Shown here: positions 19,210-27,957 of the stretch, one piece after another | Layout: each line of letters begins with the position of its first letter | Position numbering within the stretch: the first letter of the stretch is position 1 | Source: Bordetella parapertussis | GTDB lineage: Bacteria > Pseudomonadota > Gammaproteobacteria > Burkholderiales > Burkholderiaceae_B | NCBI GenBank assembly: GCA_945882005.1 | Contig: CAMCWG010000003.1 | Span: 1 to 34,228 of the forward strand | Length of the DNA stretch: 34,228 nt | Direction: 5' to 3' | Made by a program: the position numbers and the translations under genes | Notes under the pieces: model-generated | Told to the model about the DNA's origin: nothing | Seen by the model: the letters and a program-made list of their open reading frames with translations, nothing else | Database searches by the model: none

Positions 19210-20194
19210 TGGCGAAGGCAATCTCACCTGCAAAGTGACAAGCGACTTGGTGGCCGTTGTCGCGCATTTGCATCGCAGGGGCGATCTCGTGACAAGGCTC
19301 TTTCGCCAAGGGGCAGCGCGACGCAAAGACACAGCCCTTTATCTTTTGCTTCAAGCTCGGAACCAAACCGGGAATTTCTTTCAAGCGTGTGGAATGCCCA
19401 TCAAGAGAGGCACCTAACTTTGGCACCGCACCAAGCAAACCCTGCGTGTATGGATGCAGCGGCTTGGCAAAGAGCTCTCCTACCGGAGCCTCTTCGACCT
19501 TACGACCGGCGTACATCACCATCACGCGCTCGGCAACTTCTGCAACCACGCCCAAATCGTGCGTGATCAACACGATTGCCGCCCCGATTTTATTTTTCAG
19601 ATCAGCCATCAAATCTAGAATCTGGGCCTGAATCGTAACGTCCAGAGCGGTCGTGGGCTCATCCGCAATCAACAACTTAGGGTTGCAAGCCAGAGCCATC
19701 GCAATCATGACCCGTTGACGCATACCACCTGAAAGCTGATGTGGATACTCATTCAACCGACGCTGTCCTTCCGCGATACCAACGAGGTCCATCAGTTCGG
19801 ATGCGCGCGCCATGGCTTGCTCTTGCGTGATGTCCTGATGCAAGCGCAAGGTTTCACACAGCTGCCGCTTGATCGGCAATACAGGATTCAAGCTGGTCAT
19901 CGGCTCTTGGAAAATCATGGAAATCGCATCGCCTCGAATAGCGCGCATTTCCTTGTCCGACATTTTCAGCAGGTCTTTGCCTTGAAAACGAATCGAACCC
20001 GCAATCTTTCCAGGAGGCTCGGGAATCAGGCGCAGAATAGACATCGCCGTCACCGATTTACCGCAACCGGACTCTCCAACGATGGCAAGCGTCTCGCCTT
20101 CGTTAACGACAAAACTCACACCATCAACGGCGCGGTTCACACCATCTGGGGTGCGAAAGTGTGTCTGAAGATTTTCAACTTCTAGTAAGGCCAA
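19202..20194 (-). CDS. Peptide ABC transporter ATP-binding protein, DppD/OppD type
   Basis: This is the first of the paired ATPases of the importer. Walker A is GESGCGKSV, the signature is LSGGMRQRVMIAMAL, and Walker B is LLIADEPTTALD, followed by ITHDLGVVAEVAERV. The C-terminal cysteine-bearing segment is CVFASRCPLAKEPC. The open frame begins at 20257, inside the upstream permease gene. A TTG at 20194 starts MALLEVENLQ, has GGAG seven bases before it and lies 13 bases after the permease stop, so it is the best start (330 residues). Confidence 0.92.
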   Translation of the reverse strand: MALLEVENLQTHFRTPDGVNRAVDGVSFVVNEGETLAIVGESGCGKSVTAMSILRLIPEPPGKIAGSIRFQGKDLLKMSDKEMRAIRGDAISMIFQEPMTSLNPVLPIKRQLCETLRLHQDITQEQAMARASELMDLVGIAEGQRRLNEYPHQLSGGMRQRVMIAMALACNPKLLIADEPTTALDVTIQAQILDLMADLKNKIGAAIVLITHDLGVVAEVAERVMVMYAGRKVEEAPVGELFAKPLHPYTQGLLGAVPKLGASLDGHSTRLKEIPGLVPSLKQKIKGCVFASRCPLAKEPCHEIAPAMQMRDNGHQVACHFAGEIAFAND

Positions 20195-20207
20195 GAGATA
20201 TCTCCAA

Positions 20208-21098
20208 TCAACTTGTTTTCGACTTGCGTGGATCCAGCACATCACGGAAGCCATCACCCATCAGGTTCACGGCCAACACAGTGAGCGACAGAAAAACCGC
20301 AGGGAAAAAGATGATGTAGGGCTTAATCTGGAACAAAGTCCGGCCATCAGCCATGATATTGCCCCAGGAGGGAATGATCGGTGGAACACCAGCGCCGATG
20401 AACGACAAAATAGATTCCGTAATCATGGCCGACGCACAAATGTAGGTTGCCTGAACCGTTAGCGGAGCCAGCGTGTTAGGCAGAATGTGCCGCCAAATCA
20501 ACATGGGCATGCGACAACCGCAAGAGATCGCCGCATCCACATAAGCTTGCTCACGCAGTGACAGCACCACTCCACGCACTAGCCGAGAAACACGCGGTAT
20601 CTCTGCGATCGTGATCGCAATCACTACGTTTTCAACACTCGCGCGCGTCAAGGCCATTAACGCAATGGCCAGCAAAATCGGAGGGATCGACATCAGACCG
20701 TCCATGATGCGCATGATCACCGAGTCAGCACGACGGAATGTGCCTGAAACCAAGCCAATGCATAGACCAATAACGGAAGCGAGCAATGCAACAGAGAAGC
20801 CGATGATTAAGGAAACGCGGGCTCCATATAGGACCCGAGAGTAAATGTCACGCCCAAACGCATCTGTACCGAACCAGTATTCGGCGGAAGGTTCCAGATT
20901 TCTTTTGCGCGGGGCAAGCTCTGTCGGATCCACCGTACCCAACAAAGGCGCTGCCACGGCGATAAACAACATCACAAGCAGCAACCCAGCACCGAAGGTA
21001 ATGGTGGGATTATTCAGCAGAAAACCGGTCCAACCTTTGCGTTGTCGGCGAGGCTTTAAGAGATCCGGTAAAACGGGGGCAGCAGCAAAACTAGTCAT
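20208..21098 (-). CDS. Peptide ABC transporter permease, DppC type
   Basis: This 296-residue inner-membrane permease has the N-terminal OppC_N segment (FLLNNPTITFGAGLLLVML) and the GTDAFGRDIYSRVLYGAR motif typical of DppC. The cytoplasmic EAA-like loop is near EQAYVDAAISCGCR, followed by HILPNTLAPLTV. About six transmembrane segments are visible. Its ATG overlaps the stop of the DppB-type gene by one base (TAATG), indicating tight coupling. Confidence 0.93.
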   Translation of the reverse strand: MTSFAAAPVLPDLLKPRRQRKGWTGFLLNNPTITFGAGLLLVMLFIAVAAPLLGTVDPTELAPRKRNLEPSAEYWFGTDAFGRDIYSRVLYGARVSLIIGFSVALLASVIGLCIGLVSGTFRRADSVIMRIMDGLMSIPPILLAIALMALTRASVENVVIAITIAEIPRVSRLVRGVVLSLREQAYVDAAISCGCRMPMLIWRHILPNTLAPLTVQATYICASAMITESILSFIGAGVPPIIPSWGNIMADGRTLFQIKPYIIFFPAVFLSLTVLAVNLMGDGFRDVLDPRKSKTS

Positions 21099-22039
21099 TA
21101 ATAACGTATCCTAGGATCGACGATCGTATAGATCACATCAACACAAAGGTTGACCAACACATACACAAAACTGAAGACAACAACCAATCCTTGGATGAGC
21201 GGATAGTCACGACGGACAATTGCATCGATCGTTAAACGCCCTAAACCAGGAATCGCAAAGACACTCTCAGTGACGACCGCGCCGCCGATAAGCAGAGCGA
21301 TCCCGATACCAATCACGGTAACAACCGGCACTGCCGCATTTTTTAGCGCATGCAAAAACAAAATGCCCATCTGCCCCATACCCTTCGCTTTTGCAGTACG
21401 AATGTAGTCTTGGGACAAGACCTCTAGCATCGTGGCGCGTGTGATGCGCGCAATCAGTGCGATGTAGACAAAGCCTAAGGCAATTGCCGGCAGCACAAGA
21501 TGTTCGAACCAAACACCAAAACCTTTTTTGTAGGAAACGTAGCCCTGAACCGGAAACCAGTCCAACTCCAGAGACAAAAAGAAACTCAGCAAATACCCCA
21601 CCACAAACACAGGTACAGAAAAACCAATAACCGAAATCGCCATGATTCCGCGATCGATCCAAGTACCCGCCTTCCAAGCAGCCAGCACACCAATTGGCAC
21701 AGCAATGGCGACTGCCAGCGTTAAGGTCAGCAGCATTAAGGACAAGGTAGGCTCCACACGTTGTCCAATGAGCTCAATGACCGGCATGCCGGTGAACATG
21801 GATGTGCCTAAGTCACCCTGTAATAAATTAAAAAACCATTCAGAAAATCGAACGACAAATGGTCTGTCGAGTCCTAAACTCGCACGAATTTTTTCGACAT
21901 CAGCGGGGCTTGCTTGATCGCCAGCAATCACAGCAGCTGGATCGCCTGGAGCGATATAGAGCAAACTAAATACAAAAAATGCCACGACAAGCATGACCGG
22001 AATGGTCGCAAGTACCCTTCCAAATATATAGCTAAACAT
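21098..22039 (-). CDS. Peptide ABC transporter permease, DppB type
   Basis: This 313-residue inner-membrane permease shows the DppB N-terminus (FGRVLATIPVMLVVAFFVFSL) and the PGDPA motif. The EAA-like loop is near LSQDYIRTAKAKGMG, followed by LKNAAVPVVTVIGIGIA. It pairs with the DppC-type subunit. It begins about 97 bases after the solute-binding protein gene, and that gap holds a strong hairpin. Confidence 0.93.
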   Translation of the reverse strand: MFSYIFGRVLATIPVMLVVAFFVFSLLYIAPGDPAAVIAGDQASPADVEKIRASLGLDRPFVVRFSEWFFNLLQGDLGTSMFTGMPVIELIGQRVEPTLSLMLLTLTLAVAIAVPIGVLAAWKAGTWIDRGIMAISVIGFSVPVFVVGYLLSFFLSLELDWFPVQGYVSYKKGFGVWFEHLVLPAIALGFVYIALIARITRATMLEVLSQDYIRTAKAKGMGQMGILFLHALKNAAVPVVTVIGIGIALLIGGAVVTESVFAIPGLGRLTIDAIVRRDYPLIQGLVVVFSFVYVLVNLCVDVIYTIVDPRIRY

Positions 22040-22090
22040 ATTGATTGTTTATCCGTGCTTCTAGATTGGATTCACTCTGAAGAATCAAAT

Positions 22091-22117
22091 GGGTCGATAT
22101 CGAACCGATATCGACCC
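22091..22117 (-). other. Perfect 12-bp hairpin between the solute-binding protein gene and permease genes
   Basis: GGGTCGATATCG (22091-22102) and CGATATCGACCC (22106-22117) form a perfect stem with a three-base loop. No U-tract follows in the direction of transcription, so full termination is unlikely. Its place, just after the binding-protein gene, fits the mRNA 3'-stabilising or partial-termination stems known in other binding-protein operons (such as malE-malF). These raise binding-protein yield above that of the membrane subunits. Confidence 0.6.
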
Positions 22118-22136
22118 TAAACGACTCAATACGGAC

Positions 22137-23738
22137 TTAAGCCTTCTTTACACCGCAAAACCATGGCAATGGTCCAGAGGTAATACCGCTGAGGTTTTTA
22201 CGCCAAGCTTGGTATGAGTAGAAGAAGCCCGTTGGAATGTAAACAACTTCTTCCATCGCAGCTTTGTTGATGTCCTGGAAAGCCTTTTTCTCAGCTTCGA
22301 GAGTCGAAGCATCAAACCAAGCATCCACGCCTTTTTCAACAGCTGGGACATTTGGCCAGCCAAACCAGGCCTTGTCGCCGTTTGCACGCACGCCAACGTT
22401 ACCTGCGAGCGTTGCTGCATCAGCACCAGCGTGCCAAGTGTGGAACATCCCCCAACCGCCTTTGCCAGGCTCGTTTTTGGATGCGCGACGTTGACCCACA
22501 GTACCCCAATCGGTTGCAACGAAGTCTACGTTCATGCCCAAACGCTTGAGCACGTCTGCAGTGATCTCGCCCATGCCTTTTGTGATCGCCTGGTCTTGCG
22601 CAACCAAACATGTCACCGGTTGGCCTTTGTAGCCCGACTCAGCCAACAGCTTCTTGGCAGCTTCCATTTGCGGACCATTCTTCAGCACCTCACCACCTGC
22701 CTCTGTGTACAGAGGGGTATCCGGCGTAAAGAAGCTAGCAGATTTCTTCCACAGCTTGGTGTCCGATCCGACGATCGCGCGCATGTAGTCCTCTTGGCTA
22801 ATTGCCATTTGAACAGCACGACGTACCTTGACGTTATCAAACGGAGGATGAATGTGATTCAGACGGAACGAACCAATGTTTCCGAGCGGATCAGCAATAT
22901 CGACCGAAATGTTGCGATTACGCTTGAGCAAGGGAATCAAGTCAGGCAGAGGAGTTTCCCACCAGTCGATCTCACCGCTCTGCAGCGCAGCCGACGCAGT
23001 TGCTGGATCAGGCATGATGATCCATTCAATACGGTCGAAGTGAATAACCTTGCCGCCCGACATCCAGTTGGTAGGCTCATTGCGTGGTTGGTAATCGGCA
23101 AAGCGCTCGAACACAGCTAGAGCACCTGGCTTCCATTCGTTGCGCGCAAAGCGCATCGGACCTGAACCAACGTACTCTTCGATTTGTTTGAACGGATCAG
23201 TCTTGGCAATACGCTCTGGCATGATGAAACAAATTGGCGTACCGACTTTACCCAAGGCGAACAGCATCTTAGGATACGGTTTAGAGAGCACCCACTTGAA
23301 CGTCGTGTCGTTGACGGCCACGAGTTCCTTTTGAATCGCTTTGAGCATCAGCCCCATCGGATCGCGAGCGGACCAGCGCGTGATACTGGCCACACAGTCC
23401 ACTGCCCGCACAGGCGAGCCATCATGGAACTTCAGACCAGGGCGCAGCTTAAAGGTCCACGTCAAGCCATCGGCCGACATTTCTTCGCTTTCAACCATCT
23501 GGCGTTTCGGCTGAAGCTTATTATCAATACCGTACAGGGTGTCCCATACGAGCTGGGATGCGTTGCGCACGACATACTGCGTGCCCCAAATTGGGTCAAA
23601 GTTAGCTAAGTTAGCTTGCGGAACGAACTTCAACACTTTGGAAGAGGACTGCGAAAAAGCTGGTGCGCCAACAACTCCAGTCGCTGCCACGCCTAAGCCA
23701 GCCGCGCCTTTCAGTAAATCACGTCGATTGAGTTTCAT
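22137..23738 (-). CDS. Peptide ABC transporter solute-binding protein, SBP_bac_5 family
   Basis: This periplasmic binding protein of 533 residues initiates uptake for the four downstream subunits. The N-terminus MKLNRRDLLKGAAGLGVAA has a twin-arginine motif (RRDLLK) and hydrophobic core, then a possible AFS-Q cleavage site, so Tat export is likely. Family 5 landmarks include LVWDTLYGID, TFKLRPGLKFHDGSPV and VGSGPMRF. The frame is open to 23768, but ATG 23738 has GGAG six bases upstream, and the predicted sigma54 start near 23767 excludes the longer form. The ligand is unknown; adjacency to a D-aminoacylase and other amidohydrolases suggests peptides or N-modified amino acids. Confidence 0.93.
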   Translation of the reverse strand: MKLNRRDLLKGAAGLGVAATGVVGAPAFSQSSSKVLKFVPQANLANFDPIWGTQYVVRNASQLVWDTLYGIDNKLQPKRQMVESEEMSADGLTWTFKLRPGLKFHDGSPVRAVDCVASITRWSARDPMGLMLKAIQKELVAVNDTTFKWVLSKPYPKMLFALGKVGTPICFIMPERIAKTDPFKQIEEYVGSGPMRFARNEWKPGALAVFERFADYQPRNEPTNWMSGGKVIHFDRIEWIIMPDPATASAALQSGEIDWWETPLPDLIPLLKRNRNISVDIADPLGNIGSFRLNHIHPPFDNVKVRRAVQMAISQEDYMRAIVGSDTKLWKKSASFFTPDTPLYTEAGGEVLKNGPQMEAAKKLLAESGYKGQPVTCLVAQDQAITKGMGEITADVLKRLGMNVDFVATDWGTVGQRRASKNEPGKGGWGMFHTWHAGADAATLAGNVGVRANGDKAWFGWPNVPAVEKGVDAWFDASTLEAEKKAFQDINKAAMEEVVYIPTGFFYSYQAWRKNLSGITSGPLPWFCGVKKA

Positions 23739-23777
23739 GTATGACTCCAAATAAATTAAAACGTGCAATATCTTGAA

Positions 23778-23793
23778 AGCAATAACCGTGCCA
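23778..23793 (-). promoter_or_regulatory. Sigma54 promoter of the peptide ABC transporter operon
   Basis: On the minus strand the sequence TGGCACGGTTATTGCT matches the sigma54 consensus TGGCACG-N4-TTGCW at every fixed position. The predicted start near 23767 gives a 29-base leader to the binding-protein ATG at 23738, with a GGAG ribosome binding site. An NtrC-like site lies about 141 bases upstream of the start. Confidence 0.8.
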
Positions 23794-23900
23794 CAAAACT
23801 ACTGAACCCACTCGAGCTTAACTTAAACTGAGACTAAGCCCAGTCGCTGTGGCTTTTGCCAACGTCGCAATAAGAAAAACCGTGAAGAGACAGCGAGTTT

Positions 23901-23915
23901 GTACCATAATGGTGC
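23901..23915. promoter_or_regulatory. NtrC-like enhancer site between the peptide transporter operon and D-aminoacylase
   Basis: The minus strand reads GCACCATTATGGTAC, one mismatch from GCAC-N7-GTGC, with a perfect inner palindrome ACCAT-A-ATGGT. It is centred about 141 bases upstream of the predicted sigma54 start of the transporter operon. It also lies about 27 bases before the D-aminoacylase ATG, overlapping the place where that gene's own -35 would be (a TATACA is at 23925-23930). It could therefore act on both genes. Confidence 0.55.
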
Positions 23916-23941
23916 GGTCGAAAATATACAAGTAATCCCTC

Positions 23942-25375
23942 ATGAACTGTGATCTCCTCCTGAAGAATGGTGTCGTCATTGATGGTTCGGGTAAACCCCG
24001 ATACCGTGCTGACGTGGCTATCAAAGACGGCAAAATTGCCGCCATCGGCTTAAACCTGCAAGTTCAAGCCCACACGATTGTTGACGTGAATGGTGCATCC
24101 ATTGCACCTGGGTTCATCGATGTGCACACCCACGATGACCGCCTCGTCTTGGCCGACCCGTCGATGGAACCCAAAATAAGCCAAGGCGCCACAACCGTGG
24201 TCACTGGTAACTGCGGGATCAGTCTGGCGCCACTTGGTGGGGCAAATGCTATTCCACCCATAAACTTGGTCGCTAACGACAACCCAAACCAGCGCTTCAG
24301 CACTTTTAAAGAATATTTTGAAGCACTCGAAAAAACACCCTCTTCGATGAATGTCGCCTCGCTCGCCGGACACACCACCATGCGTACCGTCACGATGCAA
24401 GACATTAGCCGGCCAGCAAACGAAACAGAAATCGCGCAAATGCAAAAGCTGGTGCAAGAGGCGCTTGACGCGGGCGTGGTCGGTGTATCGACAGGCCTGT
24501 ATTACGCCCCCGCTCAGGCTGCCACCGCGGGTGAGGTGCAGGCCGTCTTTGAGCCCTTGCGCGACACCAATGCTGTGATCGCTTCACACATTCGCGACGA
24601 AGCCGAACATGTGCTCGAAGCGATGACCGAAGCCATGTCGATTTCCAATGCACTGGGTGTGCGCCAAGTGATCTCGCATCACAAAGTCAATGGCCGCGCA
24701 AACCATGGGCGTTCAACCGAGACGCTTGCACTCGTTGATGAGGCACGCAGCCGAATGGATGTTTGCATGGACTGCTACCCCTATGTCGCGTCATCGACCA
24801 TCTTGCGTCAAGATAATGTGGAACAAGCCTCGCGCACACTGATTGCTTGGTCAACACCCAAGCCAGAAACAGCTGGGCGGTACGTAGACGAGTTGCTTAA
24901 GGAGCAAAATCTCGACTTGACCGATTTCTTGGCGTCGCTACAACCTGCCGGCGCGATTTACTTCTCGATGGACGAAGCGGATGTGGAGCGCATCATGGCG
25001 CACCCTGAAACCATGATTGGTTCAGACGGACTGCCCCACGACACTTTCCCTCACCCGCGTCTTTGGGGCGCCTTCCCAAGAGTACTTGGCCACTACTCGC
25101 GCGATCGCAAGCTCTTCTCCCTCGAGACCGCGATTTATAAAATGACAGGTATGCCGGCGGCTAAGTTCGGACTAAAGAATCGTGGCCTGATTGCCGAGGG
25201 CTACGCAGCAGATCTGGTCGTATTTGATCCCGAGCAAGTGCGTGATTGCGCAACGTTTGCAGACCCTAAACGGCCCGCAGCAGGCATCCAGCGCGTTTAC
25301 GTCAACGGTGTCACAAGCTGGCGCAACGGCGCTGCAACCGGTGCGCGCGCCGGTCAAGTCATACGCCGCAGCTAA
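23942..25375 (+). CDS. N-acyl-D-amino-acid deacylase (D-aminoacylase)
   Basis: This 477-residue amidohydrolase is predicted to release D-amino acids from N-acyl-D-amino acids. Landmarks match the zinc-dependent Alcaligenes-type enzyme: H62-T-H64 (DVHTHDD), C91 (TGNCGISLAPLGG), H216 (SHIRDE), the histidine of the HHKVNGRANHG region, and D362 (SDGLPHDTFPHPR). The TIM-barrel metal-dependent hydrolase N-terminus (LLLKNGVVIDGSG, IAPGFIDVHTH) is intact. It faces away from the peptide transporter operon across about 200 bases and converges on the ArgE-like gene with a 15-base gap. The acyl group and side-chain range cannot be read from sequence. Cytoplasmic, as no signal peptide is seen. Confidence 0.92.
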   Translation: MNCDLLLKNGVVIDGSGKPRYRADVAIKDGKIAAIGLNLQVQAHTIVDVNGASIAPGFIDVHTHDDRLVLADPSMEPKISQGATTVVTGNCGISLAPLGGANAIPPINLVANDNPNQRFSTFKEYFEALEKTPSSMNVASLAGHTTMRTVTMQDISRPANETEIAQMQKLVQEALDAGVVGVSTGLYYAPAQAATAGEVQAVFEPLRDTNAVIASHIRDEAEHVLEAMTEAMSISNALGVRQVISHHKVNGRANHGRSTETLALVDEARSRMDVCMDCYPYVASSTILRQDNVEQASRTLIAWSTPKPETAGRYVDELLKEQNLDLTDFLASLQPAGAIYFSMDEADVERIMAHPETMIGSDGLPHDTFPHPRLWGAFPRVLGHYSRDRKLFSLETAIYKMTGMPAAKFGLKNRGLIAEGYAADLVVFDPEQVRDCATFADPKRPAAGIQRVYVNGVTSWRNGAATGARAGQVIRRS

Positions 25376-25390
25376 CCCAAGACAGCCGGT

Positions 25391-26572
25391 TTACTTCAGC
25401 AACACTTCCTGGGTCATGCGATCGCGTAAGCGATCCATGAAACCCAGACATTGTTCGAGCTGACTGATTTCGATGTACTCGTTAGGCTTATGGGCCACTG
25501 CGATGTCGCCTGGCCCAACCACGACGCAAGGTATACCGGCCTTGTGTAACCAGCCGGCATCGGTTGCGAACGAAACTCGACCCAACAAATTGTTTTTAAC
25601 CAAAGACGTACCGAGATAAGTAATCGGTGCGTCTTCGGGAGTTGCCAAGGGTGCTGAATTCGATATCGTCTCGAAAGAAATATCTGCATCAGCCGAGAAC
25701 TTACGCATCTCAACCTTGAGCATCTCTGCATGCTCTTGAATCTGTTGAATCAAGGCATCGGAATTACCCTGCGGCAAGGTTCGGCAATCGAAAATGAACT
25801 CGCAGTCTTTCGCAACAATATTAGGTGCTGTTCCGCCGTGAATCACACCAGTCTGCATCGTGCCATGTGAAATCTTGAACATGGGGTCAAACGGGCCGTC
25901 TTTTTGAATCTGAACCGCCATCGTACGAATTTTTTCAATTAGACGGGCTGCGTACTCGATCGCACTGACCGCTTCTGGTGCCATCGAAGAGTGCGCCTCT
26001 AAGCCACGGACTCGGCACCGCGTCACGCGCATCCCCTTATGCCCTGTCATCACCTGCATTCCAGTTGGTTCGCCCACAAAACAGCCGGCAGGGTGAATCC
26101 CCGCCTCAGCCAGATCACGAATTAAGGTTTGCACGCCAATACAACCGACTTCTTCGTCGTAGGTCAACCCAATGTTCAGTGGCTGCTTCAAATCGCTATT
26201 CATGAAAGCTGGCAGCATTGCTAGAGAGGCTGCAATATAGCCCTTCATATCCACAGCACCGCGGCCGTAGATCTTGCCATCTGCGATGTGTGCCTTAAAA
26301 GGATCGGTAGCCCAAGCCTGACCATCGACGGGGACGACATCGGTGTGTCCGCACAACACGATGCCGCGGCCTTTAGGATCCCCAAGTGTTGCAAAAAGGT
26401 TCGCTTTGCGCCTCTCGGCATCGTAGGACAAACGAACCGGCAAGCCCAAGGCCTGCAAATGATCGCGAACGAACTCAATCAACCCGAGATTAGATTCCCG
26501 ACTGGTCGTGTCAAAGCCGACAAGGGTTTGAAGGAGCTCGATTGTTTTCTGGACGGTCGGGGCGTAGGTCAT
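25391..26572 (-). CDS. argE: Acetylornithine deacetylase (ArgE), M20 family
   Basis: This 393-residue M20 metallohydrolase has the dizinc motifs: H76 and D78 (LCGHTDVVPVDG), D108 (GRGAVDMKGY), the catalytic E140-E141 (TYDEEVGCIG), and GEPTGMQVMTGHKG. The overall sequence is typical of proteobacterial ArgE, which makes ornithine from N-acetylornithine. Its location among D-aminoacylase, DpaL and carbamoylase genes, away from other arg genes in this window, makes a catabolic deacylase role plausible instead. E. coli also has an M20 protein (YgeY) beside its dpaL homolog. It is divergent from dpaL across about 155 bases. Confidence 0.88.
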   Translation of the reverse strand: MTYAPTVQKTIELLQTLVGFDTTSRESNLGLIEFVRDHLQALGLPVRLSYDAERRKANLFATLGDPKGRGIVLCGHTDVVPVDGQAWATDPFKAHIADGKIYGRGAVDMKGYIAASLAMLPAFMNSDLKQPLNIGLTYDEEVGCIGVQTLIRDLAEAGIHPAGCFVGEPTGMQVMTGHKGMRVTRCRVRGLEAHSSMAPEAVSAIEYAARLIEKIRTMAVQIQKDGPFDPMFKISHGTMQTGVIHGGTAPNIVAKDCEFIFDCRTLPQGNSDALIQQIQEHAEMLKVEMRKFSADADISFETISNSAPLATPEDAPITYLGTSLVKNNLLGRVSFATDAGWLHKAGIPCVVVGPGDIAVAHKPNEYIEISQLEQCLGFMDRLRDRMTQEVLLK

Positions 26573-26727
26573 AAATCCGCTTTTTTTTGAGGAGCAAAGT
26601 ATTTTTATAACACCGCCTGTCCCAGAACCACCACCCTACCAGCTGCCGATTAGTCAAAAACAAAGCAGATCGTCTATTCTTAAGTCTCGTTTTGATATTA
26701 ATTGCGTGTCTTTATATAGGGTTAGCC

Positions 26728-27957
26728 ATGAACACCCAGATTTTGAAGGGAAATGGACTTGCGTTGTATTCCAACCCCATCGCGGTTAAACCACAAGAGC
26801 AGTATGGTCAAGATAAAGCATCTATCCTCCACCGCGCTGGGTTTGACGCCGCCGAAAAAGAGATCTCGGGCTGGCCTGGTTATCACCCAACCGCTTTGCA
26901 CTTCCTACCAAGTCTGGCGAGCAGCCTCGGTCTTGCGTCCCTGCACTACAAAGACGAAAGCACGCGCTTCGGCCTAAAAAGCTTCAAAGCACTCGGCGGC
27001 GCCTATGCTGTGTTTCGCCTGATACAGAAAGCAATCGCTGCGAAACACCACGGCCACTTATCGACGCCCGAAGAAATATTGTCTGGCAAGTACTCCGACA
27101 TCGTCTCGAAGATGACTGTCACCTGCGCCACGGACGGCAATCACGGCCGCTCCGTTGCCTGGGGTGCGCAGCTGTTTGGATGTCATTGCGTGATTTATAT
27201 ACATGCCACAGTCAGCGAAGGACGACGAGCCGCGATTGCTTTTTACGGCGCAGAAGTCCTTCGCGTACAGGGCAACTATGACGATTCTGTGCATCACGCA
27301 GCCCAGCAGGCAGCCGAACATGGTTGGACGGTTGTATCTGACACAACGTATGAAGGCTATCGCGATATCCCAATCGATGTGATGCATGGCTATGGCGTTA
27401 TGTCACGCGAGATGATCAAGCAACTTAACCATCAGGCGCCGACACATGTGCTGGTGCAAGCGGGTGTCGGTGCGCTCGCTGCATCGGTATGCGCGGCTTT
27501 CTGGCAGGCCTGGGGCGATAAGCGTCCGACCTTTGTAATTATTGAACCTGAACGTGCAGATTGCTTTTTTCAAAGTGGCTTAGTCGGCAAGCCTGTTGCA
27601 GTGCTTGGCGACCTCGACACTGTCATGGCGGGGCTTGCATGTGGAGAGGTCTCACCCGTCGCCTGGGATATTCTCAAGCACGGTATCAATCACTATGCGA
27701 CTTTATCGGATGCCCGCGCGCTCGAAGCCATGCGCATCTTTGCTCAACCCAACGGCAATGACCCCAAAATTGTCTCAGGTGAGACAGGTAGCACAGGACT
27801 CGGTTTATTACTCGCAGCAAAAGAAAATGCAGCAGCCTGGCAAGCGCTTGGCTTGAATGCGCAGTCACGTGTGCTGCTGATTGGTAGCGAAGGTGACACA
27901 GATCCTGTGATCTATAAAGAAATCGTCGGTCGAACGGCCGAAGAGGTTTTGGCATGA
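26728..27957 (+). CDS. dpaL: 2,3-diaminopropionate ammonia-lyase DpaL (YgeX-like)
   Basis: This PLP enzyme converts D- or L-2,3-diaminopropionate to pyruvate and two ammonia. The PLP lysine is probably K87 in FGLKSFKALGGAYA, followed by the DGNHGRSVAWGA motif, and a serine/threonine-rich phosphate-binding segment SGETGSTGLG near the C-terminus. ATG 26728 is chosen because AGGG lies just upstream; the open frame reaches a TTG at 26692 with no ribosome binding site. The protein has 409 residues, close to E. coli YgeX. The stop overlaps the next gene by four bases (ATGA), so it heads a four-gene operon. Confidence 0.9.
   Translation: MNTQILKGNGLALYSNPIAVKPQEQYGQDKASILHRAGFDAAEKEISGWPGYHPTALHFLPSLASSLGLASLHYKDESTRFGLKSFKALGGAYAVFRLIQKAIAAKHHGHLSTPEEILSGKYSDIVSKMTVTCATDGNHGRSVAWGAQLFGCHCVIYIHATVSEGRRAAIAFYGAEVLRVQGNYDDSVHHAAQQAAEHGWTVVSDTTYEGYRDIPIDVMHGYGVMSREMIKQLNHQAPTHVLVQAGVGALAASVCAAFWQAWGDKRPTFVIIEPERADCFFQSGLVGKPVAVLGDLDTVMAGLACGEVSPVAWDILKHGINHYATLSDARALEAMRIFAQPNGNDPKIVSGETGSTGLGLLLAAKENAAAWQALGLNAQSRVLLIGSEGDTDPVIYKEIVGRTAEEVLA

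Noticed and set aside
19210..19332. Upstream extension of the DppF-type gene
   Set aside because: It lies within the coding sequence of the DppD-type gene in another frame and does not resemble ATPase sequence.
22431..23120. 229-codon antisense frame opposite the peptide-binding-protein gene
   Set aside because: Shadow frame of a well-supported gene with no recognisable domain; the same applies to antisense frames at 2122-2553, 14384-14950 and 723-1121.
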